Shown: positions 1 to 8,081 of the stretch, one piece after another | Layout: the number at the start of each line of letters is the position of its first letter | Position numbering within the stretch: position 1 is the first letter of the stretch | Assembly (NCBI GenBank): GCA_041493345.1 | Contig: JBGPYQ010000046.1 | Coordinates: forward strand, 1-18,201 | DNA length: 18,201 bases | Origin: VBDM01 sp041493345 | GTDB taxonomy: Bacteria; Pseudomonadota; Gammaproteobacteria; Burkholderiales; SG8-39 | Direction of reading: 5' to 3' | Position numbers and translations under genes: made by a program | Notes under the pieces: model-generated | Seen by the model: the letters and a program-made list of their open reading frames with translations, nothing else | Told to the model about the DNA's origin: nothing | The model's database searches: none

Positions 1-53
1 CGCAGCCTCGCAAGCACCGCGTGAAAACCGAAGATCGCGTGCGCGGGTTTCAT
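1..53 (-). CDS. rlmB: Start of RlmB-like 23S rRNA 2'-O-methyltransferase (partial)
   Basis: Only the first 17 codons lie in the window; they read MKPAHAIFGFHAVLARL. The 'I-[FY]-G-x-HAV' opening is typical of the SpoU/TrmH-family enzyme RlmB, which 2'-O-methylates G2251 of 23S rRNA. The ATG (51-53) overlaps the TGA of the upstream rnr (50-52) in an ATGA arrangement, so the two are probably translated from one mRNA. rnr-rlmB is a common gene pair in proteobacteria, which supports the call. The rest of the protein, including the SAM-binding knot, is outside the window, so this rests on a short N-terminus plus context. Confidence 0.7.
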   Translation of the reverse strand, partial: MKPAHAIFGFHAVLARL

Positions 54-2245
54 GCCAGCACGAAATCGATGCGGCTGGTCTCCAGATCGACACGCACGAT
101 TTTCACTTTTACCCGGTCGGCGAGGCGAAAGCGCTTTTTCGTCCGGTCGCCGAGGAGTTGGTGCCGGGCCGCGTCGAAGTGGAAGTAATCCTGACCGAGC
201 TCCGAGATATGGACCAGCCCTTCGACATAGACGTGGTCCAGCGCGACGAAAATGCCGAAACCCGTCACGGCGGTGACCGATCCCTCGAATTCCTCGCCAA
301 CGCGGTCGCGCATGTAGTGGCACTTGAGCCAGGCCGACACCTCGCGCGTGGCATCGTCGGCGCGCCGCTCGGTCTGCGAGCAATGCGCGCCGAGCTCCGC
401 CCAGTTGCCGGGATTGTGGCGAGTGCCGTCGAGCACCGCCTTGATCGCGCGGTGCACGAGCAGGTCGGGATAGCGCCGTATCGGGGAGGTGAAGTGCGTG
501 TAGTGCTCGTAGGCGAGACCGAAGTGGCCGACATTGTTCGGACTGTACTGCGCCTGCTGGAGCGACCTCAGCAGCACCGTCTGGAGCATCTGGACGTCGG
601 GGCGCTTGCGTATGCTCTCGAGCAGCCGCGCGTATTCCTTCGCCCTGGGCTTCTCTCCTCCGGGCAGCTGCAGGCCGAACTCCCCGAGAAATGCGCGCAG
701 GCTTTTCAGCTTCTCCGGCGTCGGCCCTTCGTGCACGCGGTACAGGGCGGAATGCTTGCGCACGGAGAGAAAATCCGAGGCGCAGACATTCGCCGCGAGC
801 ATGCACTCCTCGATGATGCGGTGGGCGTCGTTGCGCTCGACCCGGTCGATGCGCCTGACCGATCCCTTTTCATCGAAGATGAACTCGGTCTCCACCGTCT
901 CGAAGTCGATCGCTCCGCGCTGCTCGCGCGCGCGCAGCAGCGCCTTGAAGAGCCGGTACAGGAGCTGCAACTGCGGCAGCAGCGTCTTCAGCCTGCGCGC
1001 CGGTTCGCCCTGCGGATTGGCCAGCGCGGCGGCGACGGCGGTATAGGTGAGCCGGGCGCGCGAACGCATCACCGCCCGATAGAAGCGGTAGGGCCCGATC
1101 TTGCCGTCGGGCGCGACGGACAGGTCGCAAACCATGCACAGGCGATCCACGTCCGGGTTGAGCGAGCACAGCCCGTTTGAAAGGCGCTCGGGCAGCATCG
1201 GGATCACCCGGCGCGGAAAATACACCGAGTTTCCGCGCTCGCGCGCCTCGGCATCGAGCGCATCGCCGTTGCGCACATAGTGGCTGACGTCGGCGATGGC
1301 GACGACCAGGCGAAATCCCCCGGGGCTCCGCCCCGCGCCCTTTGACAAGGGCGCCGACTCTTCGCAATACACTGCGTCGTCGAAATCCCTCGCCGTCTCG
1401 CCGTCGATGGTGACAAGCGGCAGCGTGCGCAGGTCCTCGCGGCCGGCGAGGTCGCCCGGGCGCGGGACGTCGGAAAATTTCGCAGCGAGCGCCTCGGCCT
1501 GCGGCGAAAATTCGAAAGGCAGGGCGTGCTTCCTCAGCGCGATCTCGATCTCGATTCCCGGGTCGGTGGCATTGCCCAGCACTTCGACGATGCGCCCGAT
1601 CGGCTGCGTGTGCCCGTCGGGCTGCGCGGTGAGCTCGGCGATGACCACCTGCCCCGGCTGCGCGGCGCCCGCGTCCTCCGCGGCGATCAGGATCTCCTGG
1701 CTGATGCGCCGCTCGGCCGCTCGCACGAAAAGAAACTGCTGCTCCCGGCGCAGCCGGCCGACAATGCGGCTGTTCGCGCGCTCGACCACTTCGACGATCG
1801 TCCCTTCCCGGCGCCCGCGGCGGTCGCTTCCGGACTCGCGCACCATGACGCGGTCGCCGTGAAGAACTTTTTTCATCTCGTGCGGGCCGAGATAAATGTC
1901 CGATCCGTTCTCCGGGACGACAAAGCCGTAGCCGTCGGGGTGACCTTCGACGCGCCCGGCAACGAGGTCGAGCTTGCTCGCGGCGAGGATCGCGCCCTTG
2001 CGGTTGCGCAGGATCTGGCCGTCGCGCTCCATCGCGGCGATTCGGCGCTCGAACCCTTCGCGCTCGCGCGGCTTGATGCCGGTGCGGCGCAGAAGCTCCT
2101 TGTCCAAGAGCGGCACGCCGGCTTCAGCGAGCGTCTGCAGAATGAACTCGCGGCTCGCGATCGGACTTTCGTAGCGCTCCGCTTCGCGCTCGCGATGCGG
2201 GTCCTTGACGCCGGGCGTACGGGGTTTCTTCATTGACAAAATCAC
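50..2245 (-). CDS. rnr: Ribonuclease R (3'-5' exoribonuclease)
   Basis: A processive 3'-5' exoribonuclease of the RNase II/RNB family that degrades structured RNA in the cytoplasm. Of 731 residues, about 25-60 look like the N-terminal winged-helix (HTH_12) domain. OB/cold-shock domains follow to about 250. The RNB catalytic domain starts near 270 with its metal-binding motif DFDDAV at 287-292, and an S1 domain spans about 650-731. The protein stops right at the end of the S1 fold; I see no Lys-rich basic tail like that of E. coli RNase R. Two starts are possible: GTG at 2245, with an AGGA a few bases upstream, or ATG at 2233 (MKKPRTPG). The GTG has the better-spaced Shine-Dalgarno. Its stop overlaps the rlmB start. 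Its start region overlaps the promoter of the divergent tRNA-Leu. Confidence 0.96.
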   Translation of the reverse strand: MILSMKKPRTPGVKDPHREREAERYESPIASREFILQTLAEAGVPLLDKELLRRTGIKPREREGFERRIAAMERDGQILRNRKGAILAASKLDLVAGRVEGHPDGYGFVVPENGSDIYLGPHEMKKVLHGDRVMVRESGSDRRGRREGTIVEVVERANSRIVGRLRREQQFLFVRAAERRISQEILIAAEDAGAAQPGQVVIAELTAQPDGHTQPIGRIVEVLGNATDPGIEIEIALRKHALPFEFSPQAEALAAKFSDVPRPGDLAGREDLRTLPLVTIDGETARDFDDAVYCEESAPLSKGAGRSPGGFRLVVAIADVSHYVRNGDALDAEARERGNSVYFPRRVIPMLPERLSNGLCSLNPDVDRLCMVCDLSVAPDGKIGPYRFYRAVMRSRARLTYTAVAAALANPQGEPARRLKTLLPQLQLLYRLFKALLRAREQRGAIDFETVETEFIFDEKGSVRRIDRVERNDAHRIIEECMLAANVCASDFLSVRKHSALYRVHEGPTPEKLKSLRAFLGEFGLQLPGGEKPRAKEYARLLESIRKRPDVQMLQTVLLRSLQQAQYSPNNVGHFGLAYEHYTHFTSPIRRYPDLLVHRAIKAVLDGTRHNPGNWAELGAHCSQTERRADDATREVSAWLKCHYMRDRVGEEFEGSVTAVTGFGIFVALDHVYVEGLVHISELGQDYFHFDAARHQLLGDRTKKRFRLADRVKVKIVRVDLETSRIDFVLA

Positions 2246-2260
2246 GGGTTCCTATAGAAT
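2233..2260 (+). promoter_or_regulatory. sigma70-type promoter of tRNA-Leu
   Basis: A perfect -35 TTGACA (2233-2238) is followed after 16 bp by TAGAAT (2255-2260, 5 of 6 to consensus). A GC-rich discriminator (cgcgcgc) lies just after, as in stable-RNA promoters under stringent control. Transcription would start near 2266-2268, about 35 bases before the tRNA. The -35 overlaps the alternative rnr ATG (2231-2233), and the whole promoter lies over the rnr translation start on the other strand. Confidence 0.75.
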
Positions 2261-2300
2261 CGCGCGCTCGGGCGGGGGACCGGAACGGCACGGCCCGTTC

Positions 2301-2387
<87 letters not shown>

Positions 2388-2415
2388 GAGATCCGGCGAA
2401 ACAAAAATTCAATCT

Positions 2416-2436
2416 GCGGGCTCCTTCCCCGCCCGC
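2416..2436 (+). other. GC-rich stem-loop after tRNA-Leu
   Basis: GCGGGC (2416-2421) can pair with GCCCGC (2431-2436) across a 9-base pyrimidine loop. It lies 29 bases after the tRNA and 23 bases before the proposed GTG of the mipA-like gene. There is no T-run on the plus strand, so it is not a canonical intrinsic terminator. It could slow readthrough from the tRNA or be a 3' processing element. The remainder of 2388-2459 shows no clear promoter. Confidence 0.35.
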
Positions 2437-2459
2437 CGTTCAAGATAGCACATAAAAGC

Positions 2460-3320
2460 GTGATTGCTGAATTTCCCCTGCCGCGACGCGTGGCACTGGC
2501 ATGTTCCGGCCTGGCGCTTGCCTGTCTTTACGCGACGGCGGTCCTCGCGCAGCAGAAGCCCTTGTGGGAAGCGGGCACCGGACCGTCGGCGATCAGCTTC
2601 CCCCAGTACCGCGGCTCGAACGAGAGGCGGACCTGGGTGCTGCCCTTTCCGTACTTCGTCTATCGCGGCGATTTTCTTCAGGTGGACGAGCGCAGGACGC
2701 GCGGTTTGTTCTTCAAGACGGACCGGGCCGAGTTGGAGGTCAGCTTCAACGGCACAGTACCCGTCAAGAGCGGGGACAATGAAGCAAGGCGCGGCATGCC
2801 GGATCTGGATGCCACGCTGGAAATCGGCCCCTCGCTGAACTTCTTCCTGCTTCGCTCCGATGACAGAAAGATAAAACTGGACCTGCGACTTCCCTTGCGC
2901 ACGGTCATTGCTTCGGATTTTTCCCGTTTCAGGCACGTCGGCTGGATATTCCAGCCGAACATGAACCTCGACATCCGCGACGTCCTGGGACAAGAGGGAT
3001 GGAACCTCGGCCTCCTGGGGGGACCGATATATTCCGACCGACGTTACAACCAATACTTCTATGCCGTCGATCCGGCTTTCGCAACGGCCAACCGGCCGAC
3101 TTACAGTCCCGGTGGAGGCTATGCCGGAACTCAGTTCATTGTCGCGCTCAGCAAGCGCTATCCGACCTTCTGGGTCGGCGGCTTCGCCAAATGGGATACC
3201 TTGACCGGCGCCGCTTTCGAAGACAGCCCGCTGGTCAAAACCAGGCAAAACTTCGCGGCGGGCTTCGCCGTAGCGTGGATTCTCGGCGAATCAAAAACCA
3301 GGGTTGAAACGACGGACTAG
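2460..3320 (+). CDS. MipA/OmpV-family outer membrane protein
   Basis: A 286-residue protein with a signal peptide. A short basic n-region (PRR) precedes the hydrophobic run VALACSGLALACLYATAVLA, with likely cleavage before QQK. The mature part is rich in alternating aromatic and polar residues and ends with a hydrophobic, beta-strand-like stretch (FAAGFAVAWILG). The 'PYFVYRGDF', 'ARRGMPDLDATLEIGPSL' and 'SKRYPTFWVGGF' segments fit the MipA/OmpV family of outer-membrane beta-barrels (MipA links MltA and PBP1B in E. coli; others act in osmotic or solute responses). The GTG at 2460 is chosen because it gives a complete signal peptide and lies after the tRNA; no strong ribosome site is visible. 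It converges tail to tail with the fabG-like gene (27-bp gap). A link to the polyene locus is unproven. Confidence 0.75.
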   Translation: MIAEFPLPRRVALACSGLALACLYATAVLAQQKPLWEAGTGPSAISFPQYRGSNERRTWVLPFPYFVYRGDFLQVDERRTRGLFFKTDRAELEVSFNGTVPVKSGDNEARRGMPDLDATLEIGPSLNFFLLRSDDRKIKLDLRLPLRTVIASDFSRFRHVGWIFQPNMNLDIRDVLGQEGWNLGLLGGPIYSDRRYNQYFYAVDPAFATANRPTYSPGGGYAGTQFIVALSKRYPTFWVGGFAKWDTLTGAAFEDSPLVKTRQNFAAGFAVAWILGESKTRVETTD

Positions 3321-3347
3321 GCTTGCGCATCCGCAGCCACCCGAAGC

Positions 3348-4067
3348 TCAGATCATCGCCCCGTTGATCGAGATGATTTGGCCGGAAATGTAGTTGGCCG
3401 CGTCGGAGGCCAGAAACCCCACCAGATCGGCCACTTCCCCAGGCGTGCCGGCGCGTTTCATGGGGACCAGCCTGTCGATCATTTCTTTTGTAAACGCGCC
3501 TTCTGTCATGGACGTGGCAATGATTCCGGGCGCGACCGCGTTCACCGTGATTCCGCGGCTGGCGAGCTCCAGCGCCAGGGATCGGGTCGCTCCGTGAAGG
3601 CCCGCCTTTGCGGCGGCGTAATTGGCCTGGCCGCGGTTGCCCGCGATCGCGGCTACCGATGACACATTGACGATCCGGCCCCACTTCGTTGCGATCATCG
3701 GCATCAGCAACGGCTGAGTCACGTTGAAGAACCCGTTCAGGCTGACATCGATCACGCGCGACCATTGCCCGGCGGTCATTCCCGGCATGACGGCGTCGTC
3801 GTGAATGCCCGCGTTGTTGACCACGATCTGAACGGGGCCATCGGCCAGTATTGTCTCCAGCACCTCCGCGGTCTGGCCGCGGTCGGTAACGTCGAAGGCC
3901 GCCGCGGACGCCGAGCCGCCGCCGGCGACGATCTCCGCCACGAGCTGCTCCGCCCGCAGCAGACGGCTGTTCGCATGTACGTATACATGATGCCCGTCTG
4001 CCGCCAGCCGGCGGCACAGGGCCGCGCCGATGCCGCCGCTGCCGCCGGTGACGAGCGCCCGTTTCAT
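3348..4067 (-). CDS. fabG: FabG-like 3-oxoacyl-ACP reductase of the polyene cluster (ApeQ-like)
   Basis: A classical short-chain dehydrogenase of 239 residues. It has the NADPH-binding glycine motif TGGSGGIG (7-14), NNAG (84-87) and the catalytic Ser137 / Tyr150 / Lys154 set (SSVAAIAGNRGQANYAAAK). The C-terminus SGQIISINGAMI is of the FabG type. In an APE-type polyketide synthase the ketoreductase reduces the 3-ketoacyl-ACP made by the KS/CLF pair, and a hotdog dehydratase then acts. Its ATG overlaps the TGA of the upstream dehydratase (ATGA, 4064-4067), so coupled translation is likely. It is the last gene of the minus-strand block. Primary-metabolism FabG cannot be excluded from sequence alone, but the neighbours argue for the polyene role. 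Confidence 0.92.
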   Translation of the reverse strand: MKRALVTGGSGGIGAALCRRLAADGHHVYVHANSRLLRAEQLVAEIVAGGGSASAAAFDVTDRGQTAEVLETILADGPVQIVVNNAGIHDDAVMPGMTAGQWSRVIDVSLNGFFNVTQPLLMPMIATKWGRIVNVSSVAAIAGNRGQANYAAAKAGLHGATRSLALELASRGITVNAVAPGIIATSMTEGAFTKEMIDRLVPMKRAGTPGEVADLVGFLASDAANYISGQIISINGAMI

Positions 4068-4501
4068 ACCTTCGCCCGGTCCGCGTCCAGCATGACCGCC
4101 GCTCGCCCGTTCAGGACCTCGACTTCACCTACACGCACCGCAAACCGGTAGATCACGTTGCCTTCATCGCCCATCAGCCGCTCTGCGTCCACGACAAGAT
4201 CGCCTTCGAGGCCGTCCAGAAGATTTTCGCGGCAAACCACGTCCCTGAGGCTCGTCATGTAACCGGCGCGCGGCCTGCGCTCCAGATGGCCGGCCAACCC
4301 GCCGTGCAGCGCCATCGCCTGCGCCGCGTATTCGATCCCGCACAGGGCCCGGAGCTGTCCGTCCACGCGCAAGGGATTGTCGCCGTCGCGATGGGTGCGG
4401 CTGAAGCATCGGATCCTGTTCTCATCCCAATAGGAGACGCCGTCGAGCAAACACATCGCGCCGGCGTGGGGAATCATGCCCGCGATATCCGCCTTGGTCA
4501 T
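4064..4501 (-). CDS. ApeP-like 3-hydroxyacyl-ACP dehydratase (hotdog)
   Basis: A 145-residue hotdog protein opening IAGMIPHAGAMCLLD, with His12 in the position of the catalytic histidine. A second motif, CGIEYAAQAMALHGG (Glu57), carries the acidic residue. This pairing is characteristic of the ApeP-type dehydratases of aryl-polyene and related clusters, which dehydrate 3-hydroxyacyl-ACP to the trans-2-enoyl form. The start is taken as ATG 4501 because its ATGA overlaps the TGA of the upstream chain-length factor, matching the junction to fabG. A GTG two codons earlier (4507) is the alternative. It lies between the CLF and the ketoreductase. Confidence 0.85.
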   Translation of the reverse strand: MTKADIAGMIPHAGAMCLLDGVSYWDENRIRCFSRTHRDGDNPLRVDGQLRALCGIEYAAQAMALHGGLAGHLERRPRAGYMTSLRDVVCRENLLDGLEGDLVVDAERLMGDEGNVIYRFAVRVGEVEVLNGRAAVMLDADRAKV

Positions 4502-5298
4502 CGGCACGGCGACACCGCGATGCGCAGATGCGTTTCGGGGATATATTCAAGAATGAGCTTTTCGCTGCCGCCGCGCGCCAGGGCCGCGAGCAGCGGCAGG
4601 CTGCGCGCCGCCGGATTGCCCGCTCGCGCGGCTTCCAGACCGGGATCGGGCATCCGGGTCGCCTCTTCGCTGCGGGCGACAAACTCCAGTTCAAGCACTG
4701 AAAAACTACTGCGGGTGGCGTCCGGAGTCATGATCAGGGCGACTCCGAATATCCCGCTTATCGGACGCGCCGACCGGATCGGTTCCACATAGGGTTGATC
4801 GTAGGCAATCAGCGCCACGGATTTGCCGTCGACGACGGCCTGGGACGCCGCCTCCAAAAGACCGGCCGCAAAACTGGCGTCGTAGCAACACAGGCTGGTC
4901 GAGGGCTCGCGGGACCGGGTTGCGATGCTCCAGTATCCGGCCGCAGCATTATGTACGGAATTGTGAAAGCGCGTGGGCGACACGTCGCGTTCCGGCGAAG
5001 CCAGAGTTTCGCAGAGGTGGTGCAGGGTTTCGCCGTCGCCGCACGAAGTCGTGAACACGGTCGCAGTGGCCCCCGCGTCGCGCCCGGCGTTGATGAATGC
5101 CTCCCTTCCCACCGCGAGCGCGAGATTGACCGGGACGCCCGTGCGGCGCCGCTCCGCGGGTGGCAGCATGTCGTTCGCCGCAACGACGGTCGCGCCGTTC
5201 CGGTATGCCTCCAGGCCCGCCAGCACGGGACGGCTCGCCGTCCAGCCGCCCAGACCGGGCCCCAGCAAGCCCAATCCTTCGACATGGACGCGCATCAT
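4498..5298 (-). CDS. Half-length beta-ketoacyl synthase, chain length factor-like (ApeC-type)
   Basis: A 266-residue protein matching the N-terminal-half ketosynthase family used as chain length factor in APE clusters (Ketoacyl-synt_2 type). The segments TVFTTSCGDGETLHHLCETL, PTRFHNSVHNAAAGYWSIA and SLCCYDASFAAGLLEA are distinctive. It lacks the C-terminal thiolase-fold half: there is no HGT or GHLLGA motif as in the adjacent full KS. It is therefore expected to be a non-condensing partner that shapes the KS tunnel, as in ApeO-ApeC complexes. The start is ATG 5298, where TGATG overlaps the KS stop; a second ATG follows at once (5295). The open frame extends upstream to 5661, but that part lies inside the KS gene. 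Confidence 0.85.
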   Translation of the reverse strand: MMRVHVEGLGLLGPGLGGWTASRPVLAGLEAYRNGATVVAANDMLPPAERRRTGVPVNLALAVGREAFINAGRDAGATATVFTTSCGDGETLHHLCETLASPERDVSPTRFHNSVHNAAAGYWSIATRSREPSTSLCCYDASFAAGLLEAASQAVVDGKSVALIAYDQPYVEPIRSARPISGIFGVALIMTPDATRSSFSVLELEFVARSEEATRMPDPGLEAARAGNPAARSLPLLAALARGGSEKLILEYIPETHLRIAVSPCR

Positions 5299-6491
5299 CA
5301 GCCTGCGACCCCCAGCACCAGGCTGCAGTTGCTCCCGCCGAATCCGAAGGAATTGCTTAGCACCCGGCTCGGACCGGCTTTGCGGTTCTCGACCAGGTAA
5401 TCGCATTTCAGCCCGGGGTCGATGTTTCGCGTATTTGCGCTGCCGGGCAGCATGCCATCCTGCAAAGCCAGCATGCACACCACCGCCTCCGTGATTCCGG
5501 CCGCGCCCAGCAGGTGCCCGGTCGCGCCCTTGGTCGAGCTGCACGGCGTTTGCGCGCCGAACAACTCGTGCACGGCCCGGTCTTCGCTGGCATCGTTGCT
5601 GCGGGTAGCCGTACCGTGCAGGTTGATGTAGTCGATTCCAGCCGGCGTGAGTCCGGCGCAAGCCAGGGCGCGCTGCATGGCGAGCTTCGCCCCCAGGCCC
5701 TCGGGATGCGGAGTGGACATATGGTAAGCATCGGCGCTTTCCCCGACCCCGAGAAGCAGGATTGCGCCGGCTCCGGGACGAGGCGCCGGTTTTTCAAGGA
5801 GAGCGAAACCCGCGCCTTCTCCAATGGAGATCCCGTCGCGGTCCGCGTCATAGGGCCGGCAGGGCACGGGGGAAGTCAGGCCCAGCGAATGAAATCCGTA
5901 GAGCGTCGTCAGGCACAAGCTGTCCACGCCGCCCACGACCGCGGCGTCGCACAGGCCCGAGGCCATCATGCGCGCCGCGCTGCCGAATACCTTGGCCGAA
6001 GAGGAGCAAGCCGAAGACACGACGAATGACGCGCCCTTCAGCCCGAGATAGCGCCGCACGAAATCCGCGAGCGAATAGGTATTCTGGGTTTCCGCATAGC
6101 GAAAAACCGCCAGGAACGCGCCCGTTCGCGGATCGCGGCGACGATAGGCGAGCTCAGTCTCCAGGATGCCGGAGGTGCTTGTACCCATGAAGACGCCGAT
6201 CCGCTCCGCGCCGTATTTCTCGCGCGCCGCCGCAACCGCTTCGCTGAATCCGTCGCTCTCGAGGCCCGACTGCGCCAGGCGATTGTTGCGGCAGTCGTAG
6301 GCGCCCAGATCGGGCCGGACGCGAATCTCATCCAATTCCGCAACCCTGCCGATGCAGGTATCGAGCGTGACGGTCTCGAAATCGCAGGGCGCCAATCCGG
6401 ACCGCTTCTCGCGCAGGGCGCGGAGAACCGCCGCCCGGCCACGGCCGAGGCTGTTCAAGATGGAAAAACGGCTGATGACGAGAGGTTGCAA
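5298..6491 (-). CDS. Beta-ketoacyl-ACP synthase (ApeO-like, FabF/KAS II type)
   Basis: A full-length KAS I/II-type condensing enzyme of 397 residues. The nucleophile is Cys162 in SSACSSSAK. The two catalytic histidines are His292 (INLHGTATRSND) and His326 (STKGATGHLLGAAG), and the C-terminal NSFGFGGSN loop (380-388) is present. It would extend the ACP-bound aryl-acyl chain with malonyl-ACP, probably as a heterodimer with the half ketosynthase encoded directly downstream with overlapping stop and start. The predicted start is TTG 6491 (QPLVISRFSIL), because no ATG or GTG lies between it and an in-frame upstream stop; the ribosome site is weak. About 70 bases separate it from the methyltransferase gene, with no convincing promoter. 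Confidence 0.93.
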   Translation of the reverse strand: MQPLVISRFSILNSLGRGRAAVLRALREKRSGLAPCDFETVTLDTCIGRVAELDEIRVRPDLGAYDCRNNRLAQSGLESDGFSEAVAAAREKYGAERIGVFMGTSTSGILETELAYRRRDPRTGAFLAVFRYAETQNTYSLADFVRRYLGLKGASFVVSSACSSSAKVFGSAARMMASGLCDAAVVGGVDSLCLTTLYGFHSLGLTSPVPCRPYDADRDGISIGEGAGFALLEKPAPRPGAGAILLLGVGESADAYHMSTPHPEGLGAKLAMQRALACAGLTPAGIDYINLHGTATRSNDASEDRAVHELFGAQTPCSSTKGATGHLLGAAGITEAVVCMLALQDGMLPGSANTRNIDPGLKCDYLVENRKAGPSRVLSNSFGFGGSNCSLVLGVAG

Positions 6492-6562
6492 TCTGACGGC
6501 GAGCCTATCCGGTCGCCGCAGAGTCTAGCAAAAAGCCGGCTCCACCCATAGCACGCCGCCGG

Positions 6563-7273
6563 TCAGGCACCGCGTCTTGCCACGAGCAAAACATTGGCGA
6601 ACGGCGTGCCGCGGTCCATCGGCTCGACGCCGACGCTCAGGCCGAGCCGTTCCATCAGTCTGACCCAGCCGGAAGTACTGCGGAAGAAGAACTCCTGCCG
6701 GATCCGCCCGCGCATCGCTGCGGCCAGGCGCTCGCACCCGCACGTCAGCAGGAATGCCAGGCCGGCCCCGGCATCGGCTTCCCGCAGCAAGAGCAAGCCG
6801 CCGGGGTCCAGGGCCGCCGCCGCTCTCGCGAGCAACCGGTCCTGTGCCTTCTCGCCCAGGTAATGCAGTACGTCCAGCATGGCGATGGCCGAGCATTGCG
6901 GAAGCTCGAGGTCGCGGATATCGGACTGCTCCAACTGGGCCCTGCCCCTCAAGGCCAGGCGTGCGGTTTCCACTTGCCCCTTGTGCAGCTCCACGCCTCG
7001 CATCAAAAGGTTCAAAGGCGGCGGCGGCCAGCCTTGCGGCCAGCGGCCGGTCTGATACTGCTCCTTTGCGGCCACCAGAAGCGCGAGCAACAGGCCTTGC
7101 CCGCAACCCAGGTCGAGCAGCGTTCCGCGATCCGGGAAAAGGCCGCGGCTGAGAATCGAGAAAAAAACCGGATCGTGGCGCAGCTTGCCACCCGCGAAAT
7201 GCCTGGCGTACTGGCCCGATGCTGCAAAGAGACGGATCGTGGCGTCGTGCAGCGGCCTAAGCTGTGGGTCCAT
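6563..7273 (-). CDS. Class I SAM-dependent methyltransferase
   Basis: A 236-residue Rossmann methyltransferase. Motif I is LLDLGCGQG (52-60), followed by an acidic/His segment (MRGVELHKGQ) and an SDIRDLELPQCSAIAMLDVLHYLG stretch that fits motifs II-III. APE clusters commonly carry a methyltransferase thought to methylate the aryl head, typically an O-methylation; substrate here is inferred only from context. The start is ATG 7273 (MDPQLRPLHD). It overlaps the end of the deacetylase gene by 17 bases, so the two are probably translated together. The frame stays open to 7351, but that extension lies inside the deacetylase gene. It ends 71 bases before the ketosynthase. Confidence 0.85.
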   Translation of the reverse strand: MDPQLRPLHDATIRLFAASGQYARHFAGGKLRHDPVFFSILSRGLFPDRGTLLDLGCGQGLLLALLVAAKEQYQTGRWPQGWPPPPLNLLMRGVELHKGQVETARLALRGRAQLEQSDIRDLELPQCSAIAMLDVLHYLGEKAQDRLLARAAAALDPGGLLLLREADAGAGLAFLLTCGCERLAAAMRGRIRQEFFFRSTSGWVRLMERLGLSVGVEPMDRGTPFANVLLVARRGA

Positions 7274-8081
7274 CACCGCAGGCGCAGGGCAGCGAAACCG
7301 ATCTGAGGCCCCTCGCCACCAGTTGATCCAGCAGAAGCGGCAGAACTTCAATCACGGCCGGCTCGGTATCGTGCAGCAGCAGAAGGTCGCCGGGCGCGAG
7401 CTTGCCGGTCAGGCGCCGCAGCACTCGAGCAGGATCCCGGGTCACCGTGTCGTAGCCGCGCCGCGTCCAGGACACGTAACGCAGGCCTCGAGACTGCAAT
7501 ACGATGTCGAGCAACGGGTTTCGGAATCCCGCCGGCGCGCGAAAGAAGGCCGGCGCCCGGCCCGTCACTTCGGAAATGATGTCCTGCGCTGCATCCACTT
7601 CACGCCTCAGGCGCGCTATTCCATAAAAAGCAAACGCGCGGGGATGACAGTTGCTGTGGTTCTCGACGCTGTGCCCGCGGCGCACGATCTCCCTTACGAT
7701 CTCCGGGTGGGCCGATACCTTTTCGCCCATGCAAAAGAAGCTCGCCTTCGCCCCGTAGCGCTCGAGCAGGTCCAGCACCCGCGGCGTCAGCTCGGGATCC
7801 GGGCCATCGTCAAAGGTGAGGCAGACCTCATGCCGCCCGGCGGCCTCATCCGGCAACCGGACCAGATTGGCTCCCAATATCGCACCGCGGGGCCAGAACA
7901 CCGCCGCAACCAGCAGCAGATGGTTGGCGACCAGCGTGCCCGCCACCCAGGGCCACTCCTGCGGATGCGCGGCAAGCGCAATGGCGGCCGCGACGTGCAA
8001 AAGAATGGAGAAGAGCACCACCGGAGCCGGGCGCCAGCGGCGGCCCGCTCTGCTGCCGATGGCCGAGTAAGTGTTCGACAT
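7257..8081 (-). CDS. Membrane-anchored NodB-family polysaccharide deacetylase
   Basis: A 274-residue protein with two predicted hydrophobic helices near the N-terminus (about 20-38 and 46-63), then a NodB domain. The domain shows TFDDGPD (89-95, Asp91/Asp92), HSNCH (142-146, metal histidines), FRAPAGFRNP (Arg181) and LLLHD (His237), so all five family motifs look intact and the enzyme is probably active. NodB enzymes remove acetyl groups from N- or O-acetylated glycans, usually in the periplasm or envelope. Its place between the MMPL exporter and the methyltransferase suggests it trims a sugar or acyl decoration linked to the polyene; this is inference, as no glycosyltransferase is encoded in the window. 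AGGGAG lies a few bases before the ATG. Confidence 0.85.
   Translation of the reverse strand: MSNTYSAIGSRAGRRWRPAPVVLFSILLHVAAAIALAAHPQEWPWVAGTLVANHLLLVAAVFWPRGAILGANLVRLPDEAAGRHEVCLTFDDGPDPELTPRVLDLLERYGAKASFFCMGEKVSAHPEIVREIVRRGHSVENHSNCHPRAFAFYGIARLRREVDAAQDIISEVTGRAPAFFRAPAGFRNPLLDIVLQSRGLRYVSWTRRGYDTVTRDPARVLRRLTGKLAPGDLLLLHDTEPAVIEVLPLLLDQLVARGLRSVSLPCACGDGPTA

Noticed and set aside
5299..5661. Upstream extension of the chain-length-factor frame
   Set aside because: It lies inside the ketosynthase gene; the conserved N-terminus and the TGATG overlap fix the start at 5298.
6530..6541. Possible terminator (AGCCGGCT then TTTTT on the minus strand) between the methyltransferase and KS genes
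   Set aside because: On the minus strand it lies in the methyltransferase-KS gap, but the palindrome has no loop and too short a stem for a reliable terminator.
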